From the NCBI GenBank assembly GCA_004557285.1, contig SFEK01000012.1, positions 1 through 23,880 of the forward strand: 23,880 nucleotides of DNA, given 5' to 3'. Below are positions 15,624 to 23,805 of the stretch, piece by piece. Every line of letters starts with the position of its first letter. The first letter of the stretch is position 1. The notes under the pieces are model-generated. The model saw nothing but the letters and a program-made list of their open reading frames with translations. It was not told the origin of the DNA and searched no databases. The stretch comes from Bacteroidales bacterium. Its GTDB lineage: Bacteria > Bacteroidota > Bacteroidia > Bacteroidales > Bacteroidaceae. A program made the position numbers and the translations under genes.

Positions 15624-16346
15624 ATGAATATCAGGTTATTTTTCACAGCTTGCTTCTCACTGTTGGTCGCAAGCCATATATGGGCACAGAGCTATGACGA
15701 GCTGCCTTCAATCAATCCCACCGCCATTTACACCACCGACGAGGGCGAAGAGGAAAACAACAATTATTCAGGCAACGCCCCCTTGTTAGGCAGGTTTTAT
15801 GCCAACCCGTCAAACATCGGCAATTACACCCCTCACTATGAATGGCGCTTCACGCTGCTGGGCGAAAGCCAGCCCTACCTGACACGATATGAAGAGGACA
15901 CCGAATACACCTTCACCAAGGCGGGCACCCACCAGATTGTGCTGTATGCCACCTTTGTGAACGGACAGGACACCATTGCCTACTCCCAGGAATATTGGGA
16001 CGAGATAGGGCCGATTACCGTCACCATCAGCGAGAGCAAACTCGATATGCCCAACGCTTTCTCGCCCAACGGCGACGGTATCAACGACATCTACAAGGCC
16101 AAAGACGGCTATCAGTCGATTGTGGAGTTCAAGGCATGTATCTTCAACCGCTGGGGGCAGAAAATCTATGAATGGAATGACCCGGCAGGCGGTTGGGACG
16201 GCAAACACAACGGCAAGGATGTGAAGCAAGGGGTGTATTTTGTCTTGGTAAAGGCCAAAGGTGCCGACGGCAGAAAGTATGAAATCAAAAGGGATGTCAA
16301 TCTTCTTCGCGGATTTACCGAGGGGCAGAACAATATCCAGGAATGA
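15624..16346 (+). CDS. Secreted protein with gliding-motility (T9SS type B) C-terminal domain
   Basis: The 240-residue product has a signal peptide (MNIRLFFTAC to HIWAQ, residues 1-22), a middle part with a PKD-like pattern (HYEWRF to GTHQIVLYATF, about 70-115), and a C-terminal gliding motility-associated domain at about 142-230: PNAFSPNGDGINDIYK, FNRWGQKIYEW, GGWDGK, GVYFVLVKAKG. Domains of this class act as type B sorting signals for the T9SS. The protein is small, little more than a PKD-like module and the sorting domain, so it may be a surface or adhesin-like factor; its ligand is unknown. It has its own promoter. uvrA follows 81 bases later with no terminator seen between. Confidence 0.88.
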   Translation: MNIRLFFTACFSLLVASHIWAQSYDELPSINPTAIYTTDEGEEENNNYSGNAPLLGRFYANPSNIGNYTPHYEWRFTLLGESQPYLTRYEEDTEYTFTKAGTHQIVLYATFVNGQDTIAYSQEYWDEIGPITVTISESKLDMPNAFSPNGDGINDIYKAKDGYQSIVEFKACIFNRWGQKIYEWNDPAGGWDGKHNGKDVKQGVYFVLVKAKGADGRKYEIKRDVNLLRGFTEGQNNIQE

Positions 16347-16389
16347 CATTGGCGTTCAAGAAAGCACAAGCATCACTTGAAACAAGAAA

Positions 16390-16431
16390 ATGATTAAAGT
16401 AGTTACAGAAGCAAAAACACTTCAACTGTGA
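16390..16431 (+). CDS. Possible 13-codon leader ORF overlapping the uvrA start
   Basis: ATG at 16390 opens a frame encoding MIKVVTEAKTLQL, with TGA at 16429-16431. The stop overlaps the GTG start of uvrA as GTGA. This arrangement would allow translational coupling, but an ORF this short can arise by chance. Confidence 0.25.
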   Translation: MIKVVTEAKTLQL

Positions 16432-19259
16432 ATAAAGAAGACGAAAAAATCAATGTTTGGGGAGCGCGTGTACACAATCTCAAAAACATTGACGTAGAAA
16501 TACCGAGAAACAGTTTGACTGTCATTACCGGACTTAGCGGTTCGGGCAAGTCGTCATTGGCCTTCGACACCATCTATGCTGAGGGGCAACGCCGTTACAT
16601 TGAGACATTCTCTGCATACGCCCGCAACTTTCTTGGCGGCATGGAGCGTCCCGATGTGGACAAGATTACCGGTCTTAGCCCCGTGATCAGCATCGAGCAG
16701 AAGACCACCAACAAGAATCCACGTTCTACAGTGGGCACCACTACAGAAATCTACGATTTTCTACGCCTGCTCTATGCCCGTGCCGGCATTGCCTACAGTT
16801 ATGCCACGGGAGAGAAGATGGTGAAATACACCGAAGAGGATGTGCTGCACATGATACACGAGAAATACAACGGCAAGCGCATCTTCATTCTCGCTCCCTT
16901 GGTGCGCAATCGAAAGGGACATTATCGGGAACTGTTTGAGAGTATGCTCAAAAAGGGATACCTTCATGTGAGGCTCGACGGCGAAATCAGGGAAATTGAA
17001 CATGGCATGAAAACCGACAGGTACAAGAACCACAACATTGAAGTGGTGATTGACAAACTGCTGGTACAGGACAAAGACGACGAACGCCTGAAGAAAAGTG
17101 TGGCAGCAGCCATGAAACAGGGTGACGGCCTGCTGATGATCATGGAAAAAGACACCAACGAGGCCAAATACTACAGCAAACGCCTGATGTGCCCCACCAC
17201 AGGCATGGCATACGGAGACCCTGCGCCCAACAAGTTTTCATTCAACTCGCCCGAAGGTGCCTGTCCGCATTGCAAAGGCTTAGGGTATGTCAACGAAATC
17301 GACCTGAGCAAGGTCATTCCCGACAACAGCCTGTCAATCGGCAAGGGGGCAATCCTTCCTTTAGGCAAATACAAGAAACAGCTGATTTTCTGGCAGATAG
17401 AAACAATATTGGAAAATTATGGCTGCACCATTGATACACCGGTGAAGGACATTCCGCAGGATGCCTTGAACGAAATCCTCAACGGCTCGCTACAGCCTAT
17501 TCGCATCAAAAAAGAACTGGTACACACCTCAAGCGACTATTTCACCGACTTTGACGGTGTGATGAAATACCTGCGCAATGTGATAGAGAACAATGACAGC
17601 TCGGATGGACAAAAATGGGCAGACCAGTTCCAGACGCTATGCCAATGTCCTGAATGTAACGGACAGAAACTGAACAAGGAAGGACTGTCATACCGCATTT
17701 GGGACAAGAACATTGCCGAAGTGGCCGGTATGGACATTCTTGAGATGAAGAACTGGATCATTGAAGCCCAAAAGCATCTTGACAAACGACAGGCAAGAAT
17801 TGCCGAGGAAATCATCAAGGAAATCATTACCCGCATAGACTTCATGCTCGAAGTGGGGCTCGACTATCTTTCTCTCAACCGTCAATCGGCCACCCTTTCG
17901 GGCGGTGAGAGCCAGCGCATACGATTGGCCACACAAATCGGTTCGCAACTGGTCAACGTGCTGTATATCCTCGACGAGCCAAGCATCGGTTTGCACCAAC
18001 GTGACAACGACAGGCTCATCAAGTCGCTCAAAGAGCTGCGCGACCTCGACAACACGGTCATCGTGGTGGAACACGACAAGGACATGATGCTCAACGCCGA
18101 TTATGTGGTGGACATAGGCCCCAAGGCTGGACGCAGGGGCGGCGAGGTGGTTTTCCAAGGCACACCGCAAGAGATGCTCAAGCAGCACACCATTACCAGC
18201 CAATACCTCAATGGCGAGAAGCAAATCGAGATACCTGCCCAACGCCGGCAAGGCAACGGCAAACAGATCAAGATAACAGGAGCCAGGGGCAATAACCTGA
18301 AGAATGTCACTGTTGAGTTCCCATTGGGAAAGCTCATCGTGGTGACAGGCGTCAGCGGCTCGGGCAAATCCACCTTAATCAACGAGACCCTGCAACCCAT
18401 CCTCAGTCAACATTTCTACCGTTCGCTGAAAAAACCCATGCCCTACGACAGTGTAGAGGGATTGGAATATATAGATAAGGTGGTGAATGTGGACCAAAGC
18501 CCATTGGGGCGCACACCAAGATCAAATCCTGCCACCTATACGGGTGTGTTCAGCGACATCCGTTCACTGTTCGTCAACCTGCCCGAAGCCAAGATACGCG
18601 GCTACAAGCCGGGGCGTTTTTCCTTCAATGTCAAGGGTGGACGCTGTGAAACCTGTGGAGGCAATGGTTACAAAACGATAGAAATGCGATTCTTGCCCGA
18701 CATCATGGTACCCTGCGAAACCTGCAGGGGCAAGCGTTACAACCGTGAGACACTGGAAGTGCGATACAAAGGCAAGAGCATCTCAGATGTGCTGGATATG
18801 ACCATCAACCAGGCGGTGGAGTTTTTTGAGAATGTGCCCGACATTCTCAGGAAGATCAAGACCATTCAAGATGTGGGATTGGGGTATATCAAATTGGGAC
18901 AACCCTCCACCACCCTTTCAGGAGGTGAGAGCCAACGTGTGAAACTGGCCACTGAACTAAGCAAGCGCGACACAGGCAAGACCATGTATATCCTTGACGA
19001 ACCCACCACAGGTCTGCATTTCGAAGACATCAGGATATTGATGGATGTGTTGCAGAAACTGGTTGATCGTGGCAATACGGTTGTCATCATCGAGCATAAT
19101 CTTGATGTCATCAAACTGGCCGACCATTTGATAGACATGGGTCCTGAGGGCGGGCGCAACGGAGGTACAGTGCTGTCTGTAGGCACCCCCGAACAAGTGG
19201 CTGCGAGCGACAAAGGCTTCACACCGAAATTTCTGCGTGAAGCATTGGGGATTCAATAA
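16428..19259 (+). CDS. uvrA: Excinuclease ABC subunit A
   Basis: UvrA is the damage-sensing ATPase of nucleotide excision repair; it loads UvrB at DNA lesions. The 943-residue product has both ABC modules: Walker A GLSGSGKS (35-42) and GVSGSGKS in the second half, two LSGGESQR signatures, and two Walker B LDEP motifs (LDEPSIGLHQ and LDEPTTGLHF). The C-terminal zinc module CETCGGNG to CETCRGK is intact. The first zinc module has CPHC at 279-282, but its first pair reads CPTT (255-258), with one cysteine missing. The start is GTG at 16428, giving MNKEDEKINVWGARVHNLKN; no in-frame ATG stands near it. A terminator follows 5 bases after the stop. Confidence 0.96.
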   Translation: MNKEDEKINVWGARVHNLKNIDVEIPRNSLTVITGLSGSGKSSLAFDTIYAEGQRRYIETFSAYARNFLGGMERPDVDKITGLSPVISIEQKTTNKNPRSTVGTTTEIYDFLRLLYARAGIAYSYATGEKMVKYTEEDVLHMIHEKYNGKRIFILAPLVRNRKGHYRELFESMLKKGYLHVRLDGEIREIEHGMKTDRYKNHNIEVVIDKLLVQDKDDERLKKSVAAAMKQGDGLLMIMEKDTNEAKYYSKRLMCPTTGMAYGDPAPNKFSFNSPEGACPHCKGLGYVNEIDLSKVIPDNSLSIGKGAILPLGKYKKQLIFWQIETILENYGCTIDTPVKDIPQDALNEILNGSLQPIRIKKELVHTSSDYFTDFDGVMKYLRNVIENNDSSDGQKWADQFQTLCQCPECNGQKLNKEGLSYRIWDKNIAEVAGMDILEMKNWIIEAQKHLDKRQARIAEEIIKEIITRIDFMLEVGLDYLSLNRQSATLSGGESQRIRLATQIGSQLVNVLYILDEPSIGLHQRDNDRLIKSLKELRDLDNTVIVVEHDKDMMLNADYVVDIGPKAGRRGGEVVFQGTPQEMLKQHTITSQYLNGEKQIEIPAQRRQGNGKQIKITGARGNNLKNVTVEFPLGKLIVVTGVSGSGKSTLINETLQPILSQHFYRSLKKPMPYDSVEGLEYIDKVVNVDQSPLGRTPRSNPATYTGVFSDIRSLFVNLPEAKIRGYKPGRFSFNVKGGRCETCGGNGYKTIEMRFLPDIMVPCETCRGKRYNRETLEVRYKGKSISDVLDMTINQAVEFFENVPDILRKIKTIQDVGLGYIKLGQPSTTLSGGESQRVKLATELSKRDTGKTMYILDEPTTGLHFEDIRILMDVLQKLVDRGNTVVIIEHNLDVIKLADHLIDMGPEGGRNGGTVLSVGTPEQVAASDKGFTPKFLREALGIQ

Positions 19260-19264
19260 AAAGG

Positions 19265-19309
19265 AAAATCCATTAGAACGATGTTTGAGTAACGTTCTAA
19301 TGGATTTTT
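19265..19309. terminator. Bidirectional terminator between uvrA and htpG
   Basis: A 16-bp perfect stem, starting AAAATCCATT and ending AATGGATTTT, encloses a 12-base loop. T runs on the right and A runs on the left allow termination from both sides. It sits between the convergent uvrA and htpG genes. Confidence 0.88.
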
Positions 19310-19345
19310 CATTCATATTCAGTTTCGTCAGAGCAAGACTGATGT

Positions 19346-21403
19346 TTATCTGATCATGTCAACACTACGTTTGACAAACCTTCCGAGTGCTTCACCCTTC
19401 AGCATACCATTCTGCAGCAAAGCCAGGTCAATCAGCTGGTGCAGCACATTGTTGCCTTTGGCATAATCAGCAATGAGCTGGCTCTTCTTGCTCTTCTGTT
19501 CGTTGAGCTTCTTCTCGGTATCTGCCACATCATCCTTTTCTTCCTGCGTGATTTCTTCGGGCTTCTTGTCTTTCTGGCTCTGGCGCAAGGCATCCAAACG
19601 GGCCTGCAGACCTTTCATTTCACTTTCAACAGGTTTCAGTTGATCGGCACATTCAGCCTCTTCGTTCTCCACGATACCCTTCACCAGTGGATGGTCGGCA
19701 TTCAGTATCAAGGTATAGGAATCCGGCATCTGGGCATAGAATCCCATGCCACTCTGATAGCGACTCATGTCTTTCATGCGGCGCATGTACTCGCTCTGGG
19801 TGATGGTAGCCGGCATACCTTCTGCGCCCATGGGCTGTACCTCAACCATAAATTCGGCCTTATCGATAGCAGGCATTTGCGAGCGGAACGCTTCGGTCAG
19901 ATTGTTCTGCTGCTCATCGGTCAGGTCAACGGTCTTGACATCATCCTTGGCAATCAGGCGGTCAACCGTATCACTATCCACACGGGTAAAGCGGCTCTTT
20001 TCAAACTTCTGCTCCAACATGGAAACGAGCGGTGTGTCAAGTTGTCCGTCGAGCATCAGCACACTGTAGCCCTTGGCCTTGGCAGCCTCGATATACGCAT
20101 ACTGCTCGTCGCGGTTGTTGGCATAAAGGTAAACCAGCTGGCCATCCTTGTCTGTCTGACTGTCTTTAATCAGTGTGCGATATTCCTCGTAAGTGAAGTA
20201 TTTGCCGTCAACATCCTTCAGCAGTGCAAAGTCTTTGGCCCGGTCGTAGAAGTCATCCTGCGAGAGCATACCGTAGTGGATAAAGAGTTTCAGATTGTCC
20301 CATTTTTCCTCATAATCCTTGCGGTTTTCCTTGAAGAGCGAATTGAGTCGGTCGGCCACCTTCTTGGTGATATATGTGGCAATCTTCTTCACGTCGCGGT
20401 CGGCCTGCAAATAGCTTCTGCTGACATTCAGCGGAATATCGGGCGAGTCGATGACACCATGCAACAAGGTGAGAAACTCCGGCACAATGCCCTCCACCTG
20501 GTCGGTGACAAACACCTGGTTGCAGAACAGTTGTATCTTGTTGCGCTGCAGGTCGATATTGCTGCTGATACGAGGGAAATAGAGAATACCTGTAAGATTG
20601 AACGGATAATCCACATTCAGATGAATCCAGAACAGGGGTTCATCGTGCATGGGATAAAGGGCACGATAGAACGAGCGGTAATCCTCATCCTTCAGTGTTG
20701 ACGGTGTTTTTGTCCACAGCGGTTCCAGGTCGTTGATGATATTGTCTTCTGCGGTGTCCACCTGCTTGCCGTCTTTCCACTCGGTCTTTTTGCCGAAGGC
20801 CACAGGCACGGGCATAAATCTGCAATATTTGTTGAGCAAAGTCTGCAAGCGTGATTTCTCCAAAAACTCCTTGCAGTCGTCTGCAATATGCAGCACGATA
20901 TCTGTACCACGCTCGTCGCGCTCAGCTTCTGTCAGTTCAAAGGCAGGACTTCCGTCGCATGTCCACTTGATGGCCTTTGCACCTTCCTGATAGCTACGGG
21001 TGATGATATCCACCTTGTCGCTCACCATGAAGGAACTATAGAAACCCAGACCGAAATGTCCGATAATGGCATTGGCATTATCCTTATACTTGTCCAGGAA
21101 ATCAGTCACGCCCGAAAAAGCAATCTGGTTGATGTATTTGTCTATTTCTTCTGCAGTCATACCCAGACCGTGGTCGCTGATGGTGATGGTCTTGTCGTTC
21201 TCATTGAGCACAACCCTCACTGTCAGGTCGCCCAATTCTCCTTTGAACTCTCCCTTGTCTGCAAGTGTTTTCATCTTCTGTGTGGCGTCAACGGCGTTGC
21301 TCACCATTTCACGCAGAAAGATTTCATGGTCAGAATAAAGAAACTTTTTGATGACGGGAAAAATGTTTTCCGTAGTCACTCCAATGTTGCCTTTTTGTAT
21401 CAT
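19346..21403 (-). CDS. htpG: Hsp90-family chaperone HtpG
   Basis: HtpG is a cytoplasmic dimeric, ATP-driven chaperone that acts on late folding intermediates with the DnaK system. The 685-residue product has the GHKL ATPase motifs: REMVSNAVDAT with Asn36, DHGLGM (77-82) and GHFGLGFYSS (115-124), followed by the middle domain with its catalytic Arg in NVSRSYLQADRDVKKI. The C-terminal part contains a long charged helical stretch (KPVESEMKGLQARLDALR to NEQKSKKSQL) that makes it longer than E. coli HtpG (about 624 residues). No consensus promoter was found in the 190 bases upstream; a different sigma factor is possible. Confidence 0.96.
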   Translation of the reverse strand: MIQKGNIGVTTENIFPVIKKFLYSDHEIFLREMVSNAVDATQKMKTLADKGEFKGELGDLTVRVVLNENDKTITISDHGLGMTAEEIDKYINQIAFSGVTDFLDKYKDNANAIIGHFGLGFYSSFMVSDKVDIITRSYQEGAKAIKWTCDGSPAFELTEAERDERGTDIVLHIADDCKEFLEKSRLQTLLNKYCRFMPVPVAFGKKTEWKDGKQVDTAEDNIINDLEPLWTKTPSTLKDEDYRSFYRALYPMHDEPLFWIHLNVDYPFNLTGILYFPRISSNIDLQRNKIQLFCNQVFVTDQVEGIVPEFLTLLHGVIDSPDIPLNVSRSYLQADRDVKKIATYITKKVADRLNSLFKENRKDYEEKWDNLKLFIHYGMLSQDDFYDRAKDFALLKDVDGKYFTYEEYRTLIKDSQTDKDGQLVYLYANNRDEQYAYIEAAKAKGYSVLMLDGQLDTPLVSMLEQKFEKSRFTRVDSDTVDRLIAKDDVKTVDLTDEQQNNLTEAFRSQMPAIDKAEFMVEVQPMGAEGMPATITQSEYMRRMKDMSRYQSGMGFYAQMPDSYTLILNADHPLVKGIVENEEAECADQLKPVESEMKGLQARLDALRQSQKDKKPEEITQEEKDDVADTEKKLNEQKSKKSQLIADYAKGNNVLHQLIDLALLQNGMLKGEALGRFVKRSVDMIR

Positions 21404-21534
21404 AATGCTTCTGTTGTTATTATATTTATTTAAATGATTAGCATAAATTCACACCCCCACTATTACAAATACTGTGCCAAGACGCCGAAAGACAAAGAAA
21501 TACCAACTGATAAAGAAAAAAAACACGTTTTTTC

Positions 21535-21565
21535 TTGGATATGAATAAAAAAACACGTATCTTTG
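21535..21565 (+). promoter_or_regulatory. Promoter of the unassigned transcript at 21.6 kb
   Basis: TTG at 21535-21537 and TATCTTTG at 21558-21565 are spaced 20 bases apart, which fits the Bacteroidetes promoter well. Transcription should begin near 21572 and continue to the terminator at 21795. Confidence 0.75.
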
Positions 21566-21571
21566 CCAAAG

Positions 21572-21795
21572 TTTTGCCACAAAAGGCAATGACAAGATGA
21601 TTTTAGTGATTGACTATTCACCGACAGTCGTTGACAAAACTGAAAGATACGAGAAAACAGACATCACTCAGAAATCGTTGACGATTGTTTGGAACATAAA
21701 CGAACAACGGCCGTTTCCAAACGGAAGGCCTTGTTTCGATAGGTTATTTTTTTAAGGTGCCCCTGTCTCCGTAGCGATACGCGGACAGGGGTTTT
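21572..21795 (+). ncRNA. Candidate small RNA (or short mRNA) of about 220 bases
   Basis: A good promoter and a strong terminator bracket this stretch, yet no recognisable gene lies between them. The RNA would start with a 5-bp hairpin (TTGCC, ACAAAA, GGCAA) and carry a second hairpin, CCGTT with AACGG, at 21711-21724, before the terminator. A 52-codon ORF (ATG 21597, TAA 21753-21755, starting MILVIDYSPTVV) is open, but its third codon positions are much more AT-rich than in neighbouring genes and it resembles nothing I know, so I prefer a non-coding RNA. It does not show the hallmarks of tmRNA, signal-recognition RNA or RNase P. A 6S-like RNA cannot be excluded. Confidence 0.5.
21760..21795 (+). 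terminator. Terminator of the candidate small RNA
   Basis: CCCCTGTC pairs with GACAGGGG. The stem continues through a T-G pair and one C-C mismatch to CGTA/TACG, capped by a GCGA tetraloop, and is followed by TTTT. A T-rich run (21745-21753) lies before it. Only the plus strand has the T tract. The last base touches the lipoprotein stop codon on the other strand. Confidence 0.8.
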
Positions 21796-22187
21796 CATTT
21801 GCTCAACTTCACCGACTTCACGGCCACGATATTTTCCAAAGTCTTGTCCATGTAGAATGTTGTCTGCACCGTATCGTTGTCGTGTATGATTGAAGCACGC
21901 ACATAATACAATGGCGAAACATTGGGAATATCGGCATACTTGATTCCACGCTTGAACAGCGGGCTTTGCGCTGTGGCACCACGCATGGCCACCAATGCAC
22001 TGTCAGACACATGAATGGTAGAATCGAGCGATGAGAAAGTGGCATCGTATTTGTCTGCCATATAATATTGGTCGATAAACGCTGTAGCCACCTGCTCTGC
22101 CTGGTGCTGTTTGCCGCAAGAGGTGAAAAACAGCACGACCACTGTCAGGAGGGTCGTGCCGGTTAAACGTTGAAATAGTCTGTGCAT
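21795..22187 (-). CDS. Small lipoprotein of unknown function
   Basis: The 130-residue product has a lipoprotein signal peptide: a basic start (MHRLFQRLTG), a hydrophobic core and the lipobox FFTSC with the lipidated Cys24. The mature part is about 106 residues, with a short helix (EQVATAFIDQYYMADKY) and beta strands ending TTFYMDKTLENIVAVKSVKLSK, a pattern similar to small NTF2-like or DUF4878-type lipoproteins, though I cannot assign a family with confidence. Its ATG starts one base after the pepD stop codon, so the two are almost certainly one transcript. The small-RNA terminator ends at its stop codon. Confidence 0.8.
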   Translation of the reverse strand: MHRLFQRLTGTTLLTVVVLFFTSCGKQHQAEQVATAFIDQYYMADKYDATFSSLDSTIHVSDSALVAMRGATAQSPLFKRGIKYADIPNVSPLYYVRASIIHDNDTVQTTFYMDKTLENIVAVKSVKLSK

Positions 22188-22188
22188 A

Positions 22189-23649
22189 TTATTCTTTTAC
22201 AGGAATATTCTTCATGATTTCAAGCAGATGATCCCATACCATCTGTACTGTAGGTATCAGCAAACGTTCGTCGGGTGAGTGAACACCACGGAGAGTCGGG
22301 CCCATGGAAACCATGTCAAGGTGAGGATATTTCTCAGAGAACAAGCCACACTCCAGACCGGCGTGAATGCCGATGACCTTAGGTTCATGGCCAAAGAGTT
22401 TCTTGTATGTATCGGTAACGATGGCTGTGAGCTGGCTCTTGGGATTCATCTTCCAGGCAGGATATTTGTCACCCTGCACCACTTCGGCACCTGCCAACTG
22501 GAAGAGAGCCTTGATGGTATTGCCCATGTTCTCCAGGTTGCTCATCACATTTGAACGCTGCGAGGCCACCACTTCAATGCTGTCGTCTTTGGTGTTCACG
22601 CTGGCCACATTGCTTGATGTCTCAACCATCCAGGCCAAAGCCTCGTCCTGGCACATGGAGAGTATGCCATTGTGCACGGCCTGCAGTGCCAAAATGACAT
22701 TTCTTCCGGCAGTCTGTGGCAACACGGGCTGTGCCTCGGTGCTTTCAAGGGCAAACTTGATGTTGCTTTCCGTAACGTGGAACTCATCCTCCACATCCGC
22801 AGCAAACACATTCATGTCAACGCTCACATTATCTTTCACGTTGGCAGGCACGGCAAATACCACTACACCGTCGCGTGGGATAGCATTGTGCATACGACCA
22901 GAATTGAAGCTCACTAAACGTGCATCATAACGCTCCATCATGAAATACATGAAACGGGTGAGCAGTTTGATGCCGTTGGCGTACTTCTTGTTGATATCGT
23001 CGCCACTGTGTCCGCCATTCAGACCCTGCAACGACACTTTCATGAAGAAATAGCCCTCGGGAGCAGCTTCACGGCTAAACCTGAAGGTGGCTCTGGTCGT
23101 CATACCGCCTGCACAGCTGATGAAGAATTGTCCCTCATCCTCGCTGTCGAGATTGATGAGCAAATCACCCTTCATGAAATCTTTCGACATGCCATTGGCA
23201 CCTGTCAAGCCTGTTTCCTCGTCGCGGGTGAACACACACTCAATGGGGCCATGCTCCAAAGTGTTGTCTTCGAGCACGGCAAGTTCCATGGCACAGCCTA
23301 TGCCATCGTCAGCCCCCAATGTGGTGCCCTTGGCCTTCAGCCATTCACCGTCAACATAGGTTTCGATGGGGTCGTTGTCAAAATCGATATCCACATCAAC
23401 CAGCTTCTCGCACACCATGTCAGTATGGCTCTGCAGAATCAGCGTCTTACGGTTTTCATACCCCTTGGAGGCAGGTTTGCGGATAACCACATTTCCGGTT
23501 TCGTCAACCACGGTTTCCAAACCATGTTTTTCTCCAAACGAGCGTAAATACTCAATCATTTTCTCTTCACGCTTTGATGGGCGTGGAATAGCGTTGATTT
23601 TGGCAAACTGCTCAAAAACGCAACGCGGCTCTAATGTTGTCTTGTCCAT
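22189..23649 (-). CDS. pepD: Aminoacyl-histidine dipeptidase (cytosol non-specific dipeptidase, PepD)
   Basis: PepD is a cytosolic zinc dipeptidase of the M20 family that cleaves a broad range of dipeptides, including Xaa-His. The 486-residue product has the metal-binding residues in order: His75 in QSHTDMV, the GADDGIG aspartate (Asp114/115), DEETG with the catalytic and metal-binding Glu144/145, Asp168 in NLDSED, and a C-terminal His in RGVHSPDERL. The lid domain with GGHSGDDI is present. I chose the ATG at 23649 (MDKTTLEPRCVFEQF); a TTG four codons upstream is unlikely. It is the first gene of a two-gene unit with the lipoprotein. No consensus promoter was found upstream. Confidence 0.95.
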   Translation of the reverse strand: MDKTTLEPRCVFEQFAKINAIPRPSKREEKMIEYLRSFGEKHGLETVVDETGNVVIRKPASKGYENRKTLILQSHTDMVCEKLVDVDIDFDNDPIETYVDGEWLKAKGTTLGADDGIGCAMELAVLEDNTLEHGPIECVFTRDEETGLTGANGMSKDFMKGDLLINLDSEDEGQFFISCAGGMTTRATFRFSREAAPEGYFFMKVSLQGLNGGHSGDDINKKYANGIKLLTRFMYFMMERYDARLVSFNSGRMHNAIPRDGVVVFAVPANVKDNVSVDMNVFAADVEDEFHVTESNIKFALESTEAQPVLPQTAGRNVILALQAVHNGILSMCQDEALAWMVETSSNVASVNTKDDSIEVVASQRSNVMSNLENMGNTIKALFQLAGAEVVQGDKYPAWKMNPKSQLTAIVTDTYKKLFGHEPKVIGIHAGLECGLFSEKYPHLDMVSMGPTLRGVHSPDERLLIPTVQMVWDHLLEIMKNIPVKE

Positions 23650-23779
23650 TTGTTTACACAATAATTTTTTGTTTATTTTGCTTTCGCATCATTTACATTC
23701 TTTTTTATAAGATAGGTGCACTCACGCTCAAAAATGAAGGTTTTATCTTCATTTTCTTCGCTTACTCGATTTTTTGCAC

Positions 23780-23787
23780 TATCTTTG
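23780..23787 (+). promoter_or_regulatory. Promoter -7 box for the last gene
   Basis: TATCTTTG, the same sequence as at 21558, lies 18 bases before the ATG at 23806. The -33 region holds TTCG rather than TTTG, 19 bases upstream. Confidence 0.6.
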
Positions 23788-23805
23788 CATGCAAAAATAA
23801 GAAAA

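Noticed and set aside
19439..20701. A 420-codon plus-strand ORF opposite htpG
   Set aside because: It lies fully antisense to the clear HtpG coding sequence and its translation resembles no family; long antisense frames are common opposite GC-biased codons.
21597..21755. 52-codon ORF within the candidate small RNA
   Set aside because: Kept as an alternative but not listed as a gene: codon use differs from the neighbours and the protein has no recognisable feature.
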